Source of the DNA: Deltaproteobacteria bacterium
Lineage (GTDB): Bacteria; Myxococcota_A; JAADFL01
DNA: 64,000 nt
Assembly: GCA_013152945.1 (NCBI GenBank)
Contig: JAADFL010000171.1
Span: 7,656-71,655, forward strand
Direction: 5' to 3'
Positions 51,589-60,894 of the stretch are shown piece by piece. Under the pieces are notes generated by a model. That model worked only from the letters and a program-made list of their open reading frames with translations. It did not search any database and was not told where the DNA came from. Position numbers and translations under genes: made by a program. The number at the start of each line of letters is the position of its first letter. Position 1 is the stretch's first letter.

Positions 51589-52074
51589 TCAATATCTTCC
51601 GGCATTTTTCATTGCAAGGGCTCTGCGTCTCAAGCATGCCGGGCACCTGCCGTACATGAAGAGTTCCCTTTGCTCAACAGTGTAGCCTAACCTCATTGCT
51701 ATCCTCTCCTGCAGCAGGTCCGCTTCCGGCAAATCGAGGTCCATAACCTTCCCGCAATCCATGCAGATGATGCGATCCCTGGAAGCCTTGCTACGGGGTT
51801 CATAGTGAACAGTGCCCTGTCCTTCACAAGTACGGGCCAGTCCGGAATCTACAAGGAGTCTCAACGTACGGTAAACAGTCGAGACCGCTATACCGGGCAC
51901 CTGGTTTTTGACGGCCAACCATAGTTCTTCGGCCGAAATAGATCCTTCGTTGGAAAAGAAGATTTCGACTACGAGACCTCTACTGGCGGAATGTCTTAAA
52001 CCACGGCTTCGCAGGAATTCCTCGAACCGGGTCCAGCGGGGATCTCTCTTTTTTCTGATGCTTGATGTTTCCAC
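51589..52074 (-). CDS. Fur-family metal-responsive transcriptional regulator
   Basis: A 161-residue protein. The winged-helix N-terminus (about 15-95) has RGLRHSASRGLVVEIFFSNE, ISAEELWLAV and AVSTVYRTLRLLVDSGLART, the recognition helix of the Fur family. The C-terminal dimer domain holds IICMDCGKVMDL and MYGRCPACL, the paired CxxC motifs that bind structural zinc, as in Fur, Zur and PerR. A histidine/aspartate sensing pattern (HYEP, then D-L-D-L-P-E) fits Fur or Zur. Which metal it senses is not decided. The GTG start has no clear ribosome site. It converges with the patatin-like gene. Confidence 0.9.
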   Translation of the reverse strand: METSSIRKKRDPRWTRFEEFLRSRGLRHSASRGLVVEIFFSNEGSISAEELWLAVKNQVPGIAVSTVYRTLRLLVDSGLARTCEGQGTVHYEPRSKASRDRIICMDCGKVMDLDLPEADLLQERIAMRLGYTVEQRELFMYGRCPACLRRRALAMKNAGRY

Positions 52075-52217
52075 AGAATAAATTTTCTACTTGATTGCCA
52101 TTTGTGTCAACCCATAGAAGTGTTGTTGGCTTTCCATGGAGGTTCAAGGAGGCAAAGACTTTGTTGCGGGCTGCAAGAAAAGCATGATATTTTCGTGTTT
52201 CCCCGGGAGGTTGGAAC

Positions 52218-52997
52218 ATGGCGCGGAAAAAGAAAGCACCAAAACAAGGAGGTAAACTGCGACAAGGACAAAAGAGGACCGGAGGTATTATTCCTTTGGT
52301 ATCAGTGGTTATCCCGGTCTATAACGAGGAAAATATTATATTCTCCAGCATAGAAAGTCTTCACCACAGGTTGCAATCGAGATTCGATTTCACTTTTGAA
52401 ATAGTCATTTCGGAAAATGGCAGCACCGATCGTACAATTCGGATAGCAAACGGTCTGGCTGAAAGGTACGCTGAAATAAAGGTCTTGAATATCCCGAAGC
52501 CAAATTACGGCAAGGCCTTGAAGAATGGAATAGTACATTCCAGGGGTACTTTTGTAATCTGTGACGAGATTGATCTATGTGACACTGATTTTTATTATCG
52601 TGCCATGGATTCCCTGGAAAATAAAGAGGCCGATCTTGTAATCGGCAGCAAGCTAGTTGCTGGAGCAAGGGACGAGAGACCATGGCTGAGGCACCTCGGG
52701 AGCATTACCATAAACTCCATGCTTAAGTTTAGCCTGGGATTCAAAGGCACGGACACGCATGGTGTCAAGGCATTCAGGCGGGATACGATCCTACCTGTCG
52801 TAACACGGTGTATCGTGGAAAAAGACATGTTTGCGAGCGAACTGGTAATAAGATCGGAACGGCAAGGAAAAAAGATTCTCGAAATACCTGTCCATGTATC
52901 AGAAAAGCGCAAGCCCTCCCTCAACGTAATAAGGCGGATCCCAGGGGTTCTGCGGGATTTGGCATTACTATTCTATGCTGTAAGGATTAGGGGATAG
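52218..52997 (+). CDS. Family 2 glycosyltransferase
   Basis: A 259-residue GT-A fold enzyme with LVSVVIPVYNEENIIFSSIE, the nucleotide-sugar aspartate in VISENGSTDRTI, NYGKALKNGIVHSRGTFVIC and a metal-binding DEID. Its size, the absence of membrane helices and the end (HVSEKRKPSLNVIRRIPGVL) resemble dolichyl-phosphate-mannose-synthase-like transferases that charge a lipid carrier. The N-terminus is a basic extension of about 20 residues. It is followed three bases later by a polysaccharide deacetylase gene, so both probably act on one surface glycan or lipid-linked sugar. The ribosome site is GGGAGG. Confidence 0.9.
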   Translation: MARKKKAPKQGGKLRQGQKRTGGIIPLVSVVIPVYNEENIIFSSIESLHHRLQSRFDFTFEIVISENGSTDRTIRIANGLAERYAEIKVLNIPKPNYGKALKNGIVHSRGTFVICDEIDLCDTDFYYRAMDSLENKEADLVIGSKLVAGARDERPWLRHLGSITINSMLKFSLGFKGTDTHGVKAFRRDTILPVVTRCIVEKDMFASELVIRSERQGKKILEIPVHVSEKRKPSLNVIRRIPGVLRDLALLFYAVRIRG

Positions 52998-53000
52998 GCC

Positions 53001-53939
53001 GTGGATTTTGGCCTGGAAGATAATCTTGCATCCCTGACAATCGACCTGGACAATTTGAACTGCTATCGTCGTATTCATGGCTTGCCTGAAAGAAAAGGGG
53101 CGGATCCGACTTTGGACGTGGCCATCGAGAGAATAGCCAATTTTCTCGATGCAATGGGAATCAAGGCTACCCTGTTTGCTGTTGCAAGTGACCTGGAAAA
53201 AAGCGGCGGTTCTTTGACAAGGCTTTCTGTTTCCGGACATGAAATCGCCAATCATTCACTTTATCATGATTACCGGCTGGCGGCTTTACCTGCTGTAGAG
53301 ATCGCAAGAGACATCAAGCAATCACATGAAATCATTTCTGGTGTTGCAAATCGCCCTGTAAGGGGGTTCAGGGCTCCGGGATATACGCAGAGCCCGGTGC
53401 TTATGGCTACAATCGAATCTCTGGGATATGCTTATGATTCTTCATTGTTTCCCTGCCCTTCATATGGACTGGTAAAAAATATGGTTAGGGCGTTTTACAG
53501 GCTCAAGGGAAGGCCCTCCGGTTCCATGCCGGCTCTTTTCAGAACAATGTTCGGCATCAGAAAACCATACAGGACAAAGCCATCATTGTACTGGAAAGAC
53601 ATGGGGCAGGGATTCTTGGAAATGCCCATTAGCGTGGCGCCCGTGACCGGTTTGCCGGTCCTGGGGACATTGATTGCCACATTGCCGTCGTTGATTTTCA
53701 GGGCATTGGTCCTTGCGCCGTGTCATGCAGAGACGTCGCTTGTTAACATGGAATTGCACGCGATGGATTTTGTCGAAGCGAATGACCGGGGTGTGGAACA
53801 TGAGTTGGCAGTATTACTGCCCGAGTTGCATGTACCGATGGAAAAACGGCTATTACGTTACGCCGGGGCTGTAAGGTGGTTATCCGGAAGGAGAAAATTT
53901 GTAACCTTGGAAGATGCGGTAAATTATTTTCCGTACTAG
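53001..53939 (+). CDS. Polysaccharide deacetylase family protein (NodB-like)
   Basis: A 312-residue protein with the NodB motifs: the metal and catalytic aspartate in LTIDLDNLNCY, HEIANHSLYHDYRLA (the HxxxH metal site), RPVRGFRAPGYTQSPV with the motif-3 arginine, and YDSSLFPCPSYGLV. The family removes N- or O-acetyl groups from polysaccharides. There is no signal peptide, so it would act in the cytoplasm on a lipid-linked or nucleotide sugar, consistent with the adjacent glycosyltransferase. The start is GTG three bases after the previous stop, with AGGGGATAGG upstream. Confidence 0.88.
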   Translation: MDFGLEDNLASLTIDLDNLNCYRRIHGLPERKGADPTLDVAIERIANFLDAMGIKATLFAVASDLEKSGGSLTRLSVSGHEIANHSLYHDYRLAALPAVEIARDIKQSHEIISGVANRPVRGFRAPGYTQSPVLMATIESLGYAYDSSLFPCPSYGLVKNMVRAFYRLKGRPSGSMPALFRTMFGIRKPYRTKPSLYWKDMGQGFLEMPISVAPVTGLPVLGTLIATLPSLIFRALVLAPCHAETSLVNMELHAMDFVEANDRGVEHELAVLLPELHVPMEKRLLRYAGAVRWLSGRRKFVTLEDAVNYFPY

Positions 53940-53968
53940 CCAACGAAAGAATATTCGGGGAGTTCGTC

Positions 53969-54976
53969 ATGAAAGAGGCAAAATTCTACGAACGGCTTGA
54001 GAACAATCAGGTAAGATGTCGCCTGTGCAGGCATGAATGCAAGATACCCGACCAGGGGCGGGGAATTTGCTCGGTTCGTGTCAACAAGGGTGGTGTGCTT
54101 TACTCCATGGTATATGATCGCGTGGTGTCCATGAACGTGGATCCAATAGAAAAAAAGCCGTTTTTCCATGTAATGCCCGGCTCCCTCTCGTTTTCCATAG
54201 CCACTGTCGGGTGTAACTTCTCATGCAAGAATTGCCAGAACCATTCTATCTCGCAACCATCAGGCGCCGGCCCTGAATTTCCCGGCAGATTCGTGCCCGC
54301 CGGAGCCATTGTGGAAGCTGCTGCCGACAAGGGCTGTCAAAGCATAGCCTACACTTATACCGAGCCGACGATTTTCTTTGAGTTGGCGCAGGACGTCATG
54401 AAAGAGGCATCAAAGCTCGGTATGGCCAATGTTTGGGTTACCAATGGTTTCATGGGTACCGGTATGCTGGAGGAGTGTAAAGGACTTCTGACTGCAGCCA
54501 ATGTGGATGTAAAATCGTTTTCCGATGATTTTTACAAGAAGATTTGCAAGGCAAGGCTGGCGCCGGTCCTGGAAAACGTGGAAAAAATGAAGAAGCAGGG
54601 CGTGTGGGTTGAAGTTACCACCCTGATCATTCCGGGTTACAATGACGACGTTGGGGAACTTGCCGATTTGGCCTCCTGGCTGGTGTCGGTAGATCCGAAC
54701 ATACCCTGGCATGTATCCAGGTTTCATCCCGACTACCAACTGCTTGATGCGCCGCCGACATCTGCAAGCACATTGGCTCGCACCAGAGATATCGGCAGAA
54801 AGGCGGGCCTGCATCATGTCTATACGGGCAACCTGTGGGGTGATGAAGGAGAGAACACCTATTGCCACGTATGTGGAACGCTACTTGTCGAGCGTTTTGG
54901 ATTTACCGTGAAGAAGAACATGATCGAGCAAGGTCATTGTCCGTCCTGTGGCGCAGATCTGCCCGGAGTGTGGTGA
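53969..54976 (+). CDS. amrS: AmmeMemoRadiSam system radical SAM enzyme
   Basis: A 335-residue protein. The N-terminal cysteine cluster (VRCRLCRHECKIPDQGRGIC) is followed by the radical SAM triad CNFSCKNCQNHSIS and later family blocks (GCQSIAYTYTEPTIFFELA, VWVTNGFMGTGMLEEC, NVDVKSFSDDFYKKIC). This is the pyruvate-formate-lyase-activase-like enzyme usually found with AMMECR1 and Memo proteins. Its C-terminus has a zinc-ribbon-like CHVCGTLL...CPSCGADLPG. The AMMECR1 protein in this window is 37 kb away and Memo is absent. The start is the ATG at 53969 (GGGAG upstream). It overlaps the convergent hydrolase gene by 43 bases. Confidence 0.9.
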   Translation: MKEAKFYERLENNQVRCRLCRHECKIPDQGRGICSVRVNKGGVLYSMVYDRVVSMNVDPIEKKPFFHVMPGSLSFSIATVGCNFSCKNCQNHSISQPSGAGPEFPGRFVPAGAIVEAAADKGCQSIAYTYTEPTIFFELAQDVMKEASKLGMANVWVTNGFMGTGMLEECKGLLTAANVDVKSFSDDFYKKICKARLAPVLENVEKMKKQGVWVEVTTLIIPGYNDDVGELADLASWLVSVDPNIPWHVSRFHPDYQLLDAPPTSASTLARTRDIGRKAGLHHVYTGNLWGDEGENTYCHVCGTLLVERFGFTVKKNMIEQGHCPSCGADLPGVW

Positions 54977-56082
54977 CTATCTTCAAGGTCGTCATGGCTG
55001 TCCAGCCATTTGAGGATGCCGGGAAATACTTCATACCTGGCCGAATCCCCGATTAGTATATCTCCATGGCCGAACCCTTCTGATTCAGATGTATTCACTC
55101 CGGGAATTAACATTTGCTTATCCTTGGAACCGAGCATGTTGAAGGCGCGTTCCACGCTTTGAACCGGCGCCAGTAAATCGGCGGTTCCGGCCAAGAGCAG
55201 TGCAGGTACGGTTATCTTGGCCATTCCTGTTTCATCAAAGGAATATAAAAGGTCTGAACTAGCTGATGTTATGGAACCCTTTTGAGACCACCAGGCGAAT
55301 TGGGCCGCCACTCCTCCTGCAATGTTTGCCGGTAAGTTGCAAAGGGCGATCCTCATGGCTTTTGGAGAAATGTTTTTCGGGTTGACAAGTACACGGGTGA
55401 ACGGCAATGGAAGTCTGCCGGCGAACAGAGCCGCTGTTCTGGCCAGGCCAATCTGACGTATTGGTCTGGAGCGGTTTGCGAGGAGCCTGAACAGAGGCTT
55501 GAACCGGTCCACATGGGTGATTGCGCTTGGTGAGGCTATGGCAACGATGGATTGTATCCTCTTGTCTTGGAATGCCTGCAGGTAGGCATAAATAATCATA
55601 CCTCCCATGCTGTGGCCCACAAAGTGAATTGCAGGAGAGGAAGAGACATTGATAACCTTTTCGAGAGCGGCGGGAACGTCGTTCCTTACGAATTCGTCGA
55701 ATGACCAGGTTTTTTTCCTCCAATCCCCGGTCGCCCTGGACAGGCCGCATCCCCTGAGTTCCAGCATCCATGTGTCCCTGCCGGCTTGGCTCAAGTACTG
55801 TGCAAGGCTTCGCTCCGGGCCGAGGTCCATGCTGGCTGCATTTGCCCCGAGGCCGTGACAAAGAACCACCGGTAGACCGCGTGGGACATCCTTGGCTGTG
55901 TACCTCGAAAGAGCGAGCCTGAAATCATCGCGGGTAAAAATGAAATGCACTTGGTCGTAAGGTCTGGATGCATGATAAGTGCCTTTGGAATAGCTGGCGG
56001 CAAGAACCAGGAGCAGGAGCAGTAAAGAGATCGCAGCCAAGGCACAGACAAAAACAAAAACCATGTTAACGGCGGTATACAT
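54934..56082 (-). CDS. Membrane-anchored alpha/beta hydrolase
   Basis: A 382-residue protein. An N-terminal transmembrane anchor (VFVFVCALAAISLLLLLLVL) precedes an alpha/beta hydrolase domain with LCHGLGANAASMD (oxyanion region), GHSMGGMIIYAY (nucleophile serine), GTADLLAPVQS (acid) and GFGHGDILIGD (histidine), so the triad is complete. The presence of an extra block (ELRGCGLSRATGDWRKK) is typical of lipase-like and polyhydroxyalkanoate-synthase-like hydrolases. The substrate is unknown; esters at the cytoplasmic membrane are likely. Its 3' end overlaps the AmrS gene by 43 bases. Confidence 0.85.
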   Translation of the reverse strand: MYTAVNMVFVFVCALAAISLLLLLLVLAASYSKGTYHASRPYDQVHFIFTRDDFRLALSRYTAKDVPRGLPVVLCHGLGANAASMDLGPERSLAQYLSQAGRDTWMLELRGCGLSRATGDWRKKTWSFDEFVRNDVPAALEKVINVSSSPAIHFVGHSMGGMIIYAYLQAFQDKRIQSIVAIASPSAITHVDRFKPLFRLLANRSRPIRQIGLARTAALFAGRLPLPFTRVLVNPKNISPKAMRIALCNLPANIAGGVAAQFAWWSQKGSITSASSDLLYSFDETGMAKITVPALLLAGTADLLAPVQSVERAFNMLGSKDKQMLIPGVNTSESEGFGHGDILIGDSARYEVFPGILKWLDSHDDLEDSHHTPGRSAPQDGQ

Positions 56083-56087
56083 TTAAA

Positions 56088-56492
56088 TTAACCTTGTCCC
56101 GGGGGCGGACTGTTATTTCCTTTTTTTTTCATGTCTTTGGCCATCATGTCCAGGAGATCCTCGTTTTCGAAAGGCTTTTCTATGAACCTGTCGGCTCCGG
56201 CCTCGAAGGCAAGCCTCCTCGTTTTTTCATCAGAATTTGCAGACAGGATATAAATCGGCACCAAAGCAAGAATATCATGGCTTCTCATGCGCTTGCAGGT
56301 TTCAAAGCCGTTCAATCCGGGAAGGGATACATCCAGTATTATAAGGTTGGGTTTTTCAACCAGGGCAATGTCCAAGCCCATATTCCCGTTAAACGCCAAC
56401 AGGGGGTTGTATCCCTCGATATCAAGGAGTGTGGAGAGGAATTCCTGTATGTCCTCGTCATCGTCTACTATGAGAACCTTGCCTCTTTTCAT
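56088..56492 (-). CDS. Stand-alone CheY-like response regulator
   Basis: A 134-residue single receiver domain. It shows the acidic pair in VLIVDDDEDIQEF, the phospho-acceptor Asp in LIILDVSLPGLNG, the Ser/Thr switch in IYILSANSD and lysine in FIEKPFENEDLL. There is no output domain, and the C-terminus ends in a low-complexity KKKGNNSPPPGQG. I use the ATG at 56492; GGAG lies 9 bases before it, but directly abuts the ATG at 56501. It is five bases upstream of the hydrolase gene. The cognate kinase is not adjacent. Confidence 0.9.
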   Translation of the reverse strand: MKRGKVLIVDDDEDIQEFLSTLLDIEGYNPLLAFNGNMGLDIALVEKPNLIILDVSLPGLNGFETCKRMRSHDILALVPIYILSANSDEKTRRLAFEAGADRFIEKPFENEDLLDMMAKDMKKKGNNSPPPGQG

Positions 56493-56543
56493 GGCCGTCA
56501 TCTCCGCCGGCTATATAGGGCTATATAGTTCTTGCATACCCGG

Positions 56544-56574
56544 TTGCCTAATATTCCGGCAGTGGTATTATAAT
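56544..56574 (+). promoter_or_regulatory. Candidate promoter of the Asp-Thr-repeat lipoprotein gene
   Basis: TTGCCT (56544-56549) is followed by TATTATAAT (56566-56574), a spacing of 16 bp to TATTAT or 19 to TATAAT. It lies 63 bases before the ATG at 56637. The -10 is strong, the -35 moderate. A direct repeat GGCTATATAG sits just upstream (about 56509-56528). Confidence 0.45.
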
Positions 56575-56636
56575 AGATTACGTGAGTGATTGAAGACATA
56601 AAGGGAGAAAAAAGGAGAAATTAAAGGAGAGATTAA

Positions 56637-57950
56637 ATGAAAACATGTCACTTGGTTGAGACTCTTTTTTCGACTCTATTTGTTTTGTTGGTTTTTTTCG
56701 GGTGCAATACGCCGGACCAGAATTCGAGTAACGGCGATACAGATGTGGATACCGATACAGATACGGATACCGGCACGGATACCGGGACTTCCAACATTTG
56801 CACGGGAAATCAGGATTGTCCGGACGGGTACTGGTGCAATGGCGGTTTCTGCGAACAAGGCAGCGGTGATTCGGATATGGATACAGATACAGACACGGAC
56901 ACGGACACGGACACGGATACGGATACGGATACGGATACAAGTACGGACACTGGTACTGATACGAATACAGACACCGGAGCGGGTAGAAGTGAAGGCGACC
57001 AATGCAACAATACGGATATGAAATGCACGACAGGCCTGGTTTGTTACCAGGACAACATATGCCACAGAGGTTGTTTTCCCGATAAAGATCCGACCGGATG
57101 CAAAGATGGGGAAGTTTGTGATTCATACGGTATGTACGGTGCATGCGTGGTTGCCGAACAGAGAGACGTTGATGAGGAATGCGACACGATTCACCCGTGC
57201 AAGCAGGGGCTGTCTTGTGTTCATTGGCCGGGTGATCTCGGATACTGCTGCAGTGTATGCACGGATGGTGACAGCAACCAATGCGATTACGGCCATTTCT
57301 GTTATCCAACCGAGTTCAAGGGAGGGAAGCCTGCAGGCTATTCCTGCGCCAGGCCGCCATCAGGTGATTTAAAGGTGGGCGACAAGTGCTATTCTGATCA
57401 GGATCACATGTCCAAAGAATACTATTGTGAGGAAGGCTCGATGTGCGTGGGAGCGACCGCAGATGACCTGTCCTGTCTCAAGATGTGTCATTCAGGTCAT
57501 AACGAGGAATGCGAACAAGGAGAAACCTGTAACCCCCTTACCGGCGTGGATCATACCGGCGTGTGCTCCAAGGGCGTATCCGGCGATCCTTGCGACCTGA
57601 AAAAACAGGATTGTCCTGATGGAAAGATGTGCAATCCGACCCAAATGGGTGGGATTTGCGTGGATGTGGGAAACAGTGACTTCGGTCAGGCTTGCCAAGT
57701 GCCTGGAGACAAGAATTGCAAGATGGGCAATCTTTGCATTAATTTTCAGGGGGCCAGCGGACCTGGATGCTTCGAGACATGTGCGGATGGAAAGTGTTCT
57801 CAAACCTGGTGGCAGTGTGCACAGGTAGGTAGTGGAACCAATACTGTTCCAATATGTATTGCTACATGTAATCAGAACACCACTTTGTGTGATGCAGTGG
57901 GGTGGCAGTGCGTGGAGGTGCAGCCTGGCCAGAAGATCTGCCTGCCCTGA
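56637..57950 (+). CDS. Cys-rich lipoprotein with Asp-Thr repeats
   Basis: A 437-residue protein. The signal peptide ends in VFFGC (cysteine at about 23). Two low-complexity acidic stretches follow (DTDVDTDTDTDTGTDTGT at about 34-51 and a longer DTDTDT run at about 80-110), typical linkers of surface lipoproteins in this kind of bacterium. They flank a module ICTGNQDCPDGYWCNGGFCE. The remaining 300 residues carry about 40 cysteines in CxxGxxC-type modules (CDTIHPCKQGLSC, CDLKKQDCPDGKMC). The Asp-Thr run is encoded by a GAT/GAC-ACN hexamer minisatellite (about 56875-56960), so its length probably varies between strains. Function unknown. Confidence 0.85.
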   Translation: MKTCHLVETLFSTLFVLLVFFGCNTPDQNSSNGDTDVDTDTDTDTGTDTGTSNICTGNQDCPDGYWCNGGFCEQGSGDSDMDTDTDTDTDTDTDTDTDTDTSTDTGTDTNTDTGAGRSEGDQCNNTDMKCTTGLVCYQDNICHRGCFPDKDPTGCKDGEVCDSYGMYGACVVAEQRDVDEECDTIHPCKQGLSCVHWPGDLGYCCSVCTDGDSNQCDYGHFCYPTEFKGGKPAGYSCARPPSGDLKVGDKCYSDQDHMSKEYYCEEGSMCVGATADDLSCLKMCHSGHNEECEQGETCNPLTGVDHTGVCSKGVSGDPCDLKKQDCPDGKMCNPTQMGGICVDVGNSDFGQACQVPGDKNCKMGNLCINFQGASGPGCFETCADGKCSQTWWQCAQVGSGTNTVPICIATCNQNTTLCDAVGWQCVEVQPGQKICLP

Positions 57951-58350
57951 ATTCTTTATGAAAAAATAATCAGGCAGCCCATTTGCCGACAAAATCGCCG
58001 AAAAATCCGGGCTTCAAGTAAGAATCAAGAGGGTAAAGTTCCTGCAAGGTGAGCTGCATCGGACACGCATATGCTCGGGCCGGGCAGAATAAAAAAATGA
58101 TGTGAAGATGAATCCTGATTGACCAGGGACACAAATATTACTATTCGCACCGTTGATGTAGATATCGAGCATGGATTATTGTATCTTTTTTAAATTGCGG
58201 GTTGACCTGGCTCATAAAGGGCGAAACATGTTGGTGTACGTACTGAAGTGGTTCGGCTGTATATTGGAACCGCTGTCAGTGGCATTCTCCGCATCTTGCC
58301 GTCTCTTGAAGCACTTGGTTACGTTGTTCTTCCTTGAAATACCTACGGGT
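57951..58350 (+). other. Gene-poor interval upstream of the barrel gene
   Basis: About 400 bases in which I see no gene beyond a possible N-terminal extension of the next gene (frame open from ATG at 58171). No convincing terminator or promoter was recognised. Confidence 0.4.
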
Positions 58351-59718
58351 ATGACTTCGTCGTCGCGCCCTGCCTGTCACTGCAATTTCCCGGTGTTATA
58401 CCGGAAAAAGCTATCGGCAACGGCTCTGACGCTTGTAATGACGATTGCCTTTAGCCTACCGGCCGCGGGCCGGGCCGTGAAGATCGTTCCGGGTACGTTT
58501 TTCCAGGCAATAACATACCGGGATGTTCGTGATTTTCTTCGGGACAGCCGGCGCCTGACCCAGTTCATCCGTTTTCAGGCCGGGGGGATTTACTCGGGCC
58601 AGTTGGTGCATTGCTCGTTGAACTTTCGCTACAATTCGGATTTCGGTCTTTCCAGGACAGAAGACAGATTATTGTCGGGCATGGAAAGGCAAAGCTTCGA
58701 TGTTTTGCTGGGGTTTGTGGATATTAGTTCGTTGTCGGGCCTGTACTCGGTTCGACTGGGCAGGCAGATAGACTGGTCCGGTCCCGCTTTGGTTGCATAT
58801 GACGGTGTGCGGGCTGAATTGCGCCTGCCTTTTCATTTGGCCCTGTCCGCCAAGACAGGGCTCAAGGCCAGGCCCAAAAAGGCTGCATGGCCTGATTCCT
58901 TCAGCGAGAGTCTGGCGCGTTTGGACGCCCCTGCCTTGTTTTTCGGCACTGATTTGGAGCTTTACGGCTTTTCGAAAATATTCGCCGGGCTCGGATGGCA
59001 AAGAACCTTTGACGGCTCGGTAGTTGAAGAGCTTGTAACCGGCCACTCATGGTTCAGTCCTTTCAGGTGGATGGACCTGTCGGTCGATGCGGATGTGGAC
59101 GCTTTACTTGGTGACTTGGCCGGGTTCGATGCTGCCGTCGTATTCAGACCGATGAAGATTTTGGAGGTGAAAGCCGGGTATCAATTCTCAAGGCCGTTTT
59201 TGACCGGAGATTCGATTTTTTCGGTTTTCGATATTCGTGACAGACAGGACATTTCACTCGGCCTGCGGCTTGATCTCGCACCGGGCTTGAGCCTTTGGCT
59301 TGACGCTAAATCCAGGTCCTACATACGGGAGGACGAACAGGGCCTGGTATTAAGAGTCGGTGGGAAACTGCATATCAAGCGATTCGATTGCAGGTTAGGT
59401 ATCGATTCAGAGTGGGATTATTCCGGGAACATGGCGATAGCGGACCTGGTGACAAAGATGGAGGTGGTGCGAAGTTTGTTGTTCATCAAGGCAAGGTTGG
59501 CTGCCATTCTGTATGGAGGTTTGACCACCGCCTCTTTGTCCGGGGAAAAAAGAGGGGTTGCGGGTTTCGATGCGGCATCCCTCACGACAGTCTTGGGCAT
59601 GGAACTTTCCTTGTCAGGTTATGGGAAGGTCGAAATCGGGATGGAGTCTACCTTCGACAAGTTCTATGACTACCTGGTGAGGGCTATGGCTCTCCTTACA
59701 TTGGAGTTCGGCGGATGA
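58351..59718 (+). CDS. Predicted outer-membrane beta-barrel partner of the 13-heme cytochrome
   Basis: I place the start at the ATG at 58351 (455 residues). It precedes a signal peptide (KKLSATALTLVMTIAFSLPA AGRA) and the mature protein starts VKIVPGTFFQ. The body alternates hydrophobic and polar residues (YSVRLGRQIDWSGPALVAYD, SVDADVDALLGDLAGFDAAV, RLDLAPGLSLWLDAKSRSYI), as outer-membrane barrels do. It ends LLTLEFGG, with the penultimate-region aromatic. No cytochrome motifs are present. Its stop overlaps the start of the 13-heme cytochrome gene (ATGA), so the two are translated together, like porin-cytochrome conduits in other electron-exporting bacteria. The ATG at 58171 would add 60 residues but a longer, unusual N-terminus. 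Confidence 0.65.
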   Translation: MTSSSRPACHCNFPVLYRKKLSATALTLVMTIAFSLPAAGRAVKIVPGTFFQAITYRDVRDFLRDSRRLTQFIRFQAGGIYSGQLVHCSLNFRYNSDFGLSRTEDRLLSGMERQSFDVLLGFVDISSLSGLYSVRLGRQIDWSGPALVAYDGVRAELRLPFHLALSAKTGLKARPKKAAWPDSFSESLARLDAPALFFGTDLELYGFSKIFAGLGWQRTFDGSVVEELVTGHSWFSPFRWMDLSVDADVDALLGDLAGFDAAVVFRPMKILEVKAGYQFSRPFLTGDSIFSVFDIRDRQDISLGLRLDLAPGLSLWLDAKSRSYIREDEQGLVLRVGGKLHIKRFDCRLGIDSEWDYSGNMAIADLVTKMEVVRSLLFIKARLAAILYGGLTTASLSGEKRGVAGFDAASLTTVLGMELSLSGYGKVEIGMESTFDKFYDYLVRAMALLTLEFGG

Positions 59719-60827
59719 AACCGGGGGCATATCTAGTTATTGGCTTGGCGGCCTTTGTGCTCACCGGGGCCGGTGATTCATCCCTGGTCCTTTCTCCAAG
59801 ACCTAGAGGGGTCAAGTTCGACCATTCGGCTCACATGAAAAATTCAAACCCCGGGTGTGCATTTTGTCATAAACGAGTCCTTGATTCCAGGAGGGTGACT
59901 GATGACTTAAGGCCGGAAATGTCAACCTGTGCAGCCTGTCATAAGGGATTACCAAGGGAGGGAGAGGATATTCGGCCAAGAGATGCGGATTGTCTTTCCT
60001 GTCATGTTCATGCCGGTGTGGTACCCCCCGGCCCCCTGGCCGCGCCTGCCGCACGCATTCATTTCAACCATGCCGAGCATCTTGCCCGTACAAGACATTG
60101 TGAACAATGCCATCAAGTAGCAGGAGTCCGGGTGGAACTTCCAAAGATGTCAAATTGCCTTTCGTGTCACGATGGACAAAGGGCGAACAAACGGTGTTCC
60201 CTTTGTCACTTGTCGGACGAGTTCGGCCGGCTGGTGACCGGCTTTCCGCAAGGCAAATTGATTCCGGGAAGGAATATGGGATTATTGGAGCACGATACTG
60301 GATGGATCAGGGCGCATGGCGGACCTGCAAGGTTGTTTATATCCAAGTGTGAATCTTGTCATGATCAGGATTATTGCTTGTCGTGTCATGCCGGTGTCTT
60401 GAAACCCGGCGGGATACACCCCGGCAATTGGGAAACCATGCACCCCATTGCTGCAAGGGGACGTTCGGCAGAATGCAATGCGTGTCACAGGAACGAAGGA
60501 AGTTGCAAGGCATGTCACGACCGGCTGGGTGCATCTTTGGCATCGCCTTATAGATCGAACAATTACAGGATTCACCCGAGAAATTGGGCGAGGACTGATG
60601 GTACAAAGCCGGGACATGCAAGGGCTGCATCAAGGAATCCGGAAAGCTGCGTGTCCTGCCACACCGAGAAGGACTGTATAAAATGTCATGGTTCCTGGGA
60701 GGCGGGTTTCGGCGGTATCAAGCCTCATGGGCACCTGTCTCGGAGCGAGTTGCTACGGCGTTACAGGCGTAACTCCAGGCCGTGCAAGGCCTGCCATCCC
60801 GGAGGAATACCCGGAGGAGGACTTTGA
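59715..60827 (+). CDS. Multiheme c-type cytochrome (13 CxxCH motifs)
   Basis: A 370-residue exported cytochrome with a signal peptide (MKPGAYLVIGLAAFVLTGAG). I count 13 heme motifs: CAFCH, CAACH, CLSCH, CEQCH, CLSCH, CSLCH, CESCH, CLSCH, CNACH, CKACH, CVSCH, CIKCH, CKACH. Distal histidines (FDHSAHM, FNHAEHLAR) precede several of them, as in cytochrome c3/c7-type chains. Multiheme chains of this type move electrons across or out of the cell envelope. The ATG overlaps the stop of the barrel-like gene, which suggests an outer-membrane conduit. No terminal reductase or partner dehydrogenase is in the window. Confidence 0.95.
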   Translation: MKPGAYLVIGLAAFVLTGAGDSSLVLSPRPRGVKFDHSAHMKNSNPGCAFCHKRVLDSRRVTDDLRPEMSTCAACHKGLPREGEDIRPRDADCLSCHVHAGVVPPGPLAAPAARIHFNHAEHLARTRHCEQCHQVAGVRVELPKMSNCLSCHDGQRANKRCSLCHLSDEFGRLVTGFPQGKLIPGRNMGLLEHDTGWIRAHGGPARLFISKCESCHDQDYCLSCHAGVLKPGGIHPGNWETMHPIAARGRSAECNACHRNEGSCKACHDRLGASLASPYRSNNYRIHPRNWARTDGTKPGHARAASRNPESCVSCHTEKDCIKCHGSWEAGFGGIKPHGHLSRSELLRRYRRNSRPCKACHPGGIPGGGL

Positions 60828-60894
60828 GAATCCGGTGGTGACAAGATTGCGTATTTTGTGTACGAAGCCATATTAAGTAACAGGATTGGCTGAT

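Noticed and set aside
56875-56960. CRISPR-like repeat array
   Set aside because: The repeats are six bases long, in frame and uninterrupted by spacers: a coding minisatellite.
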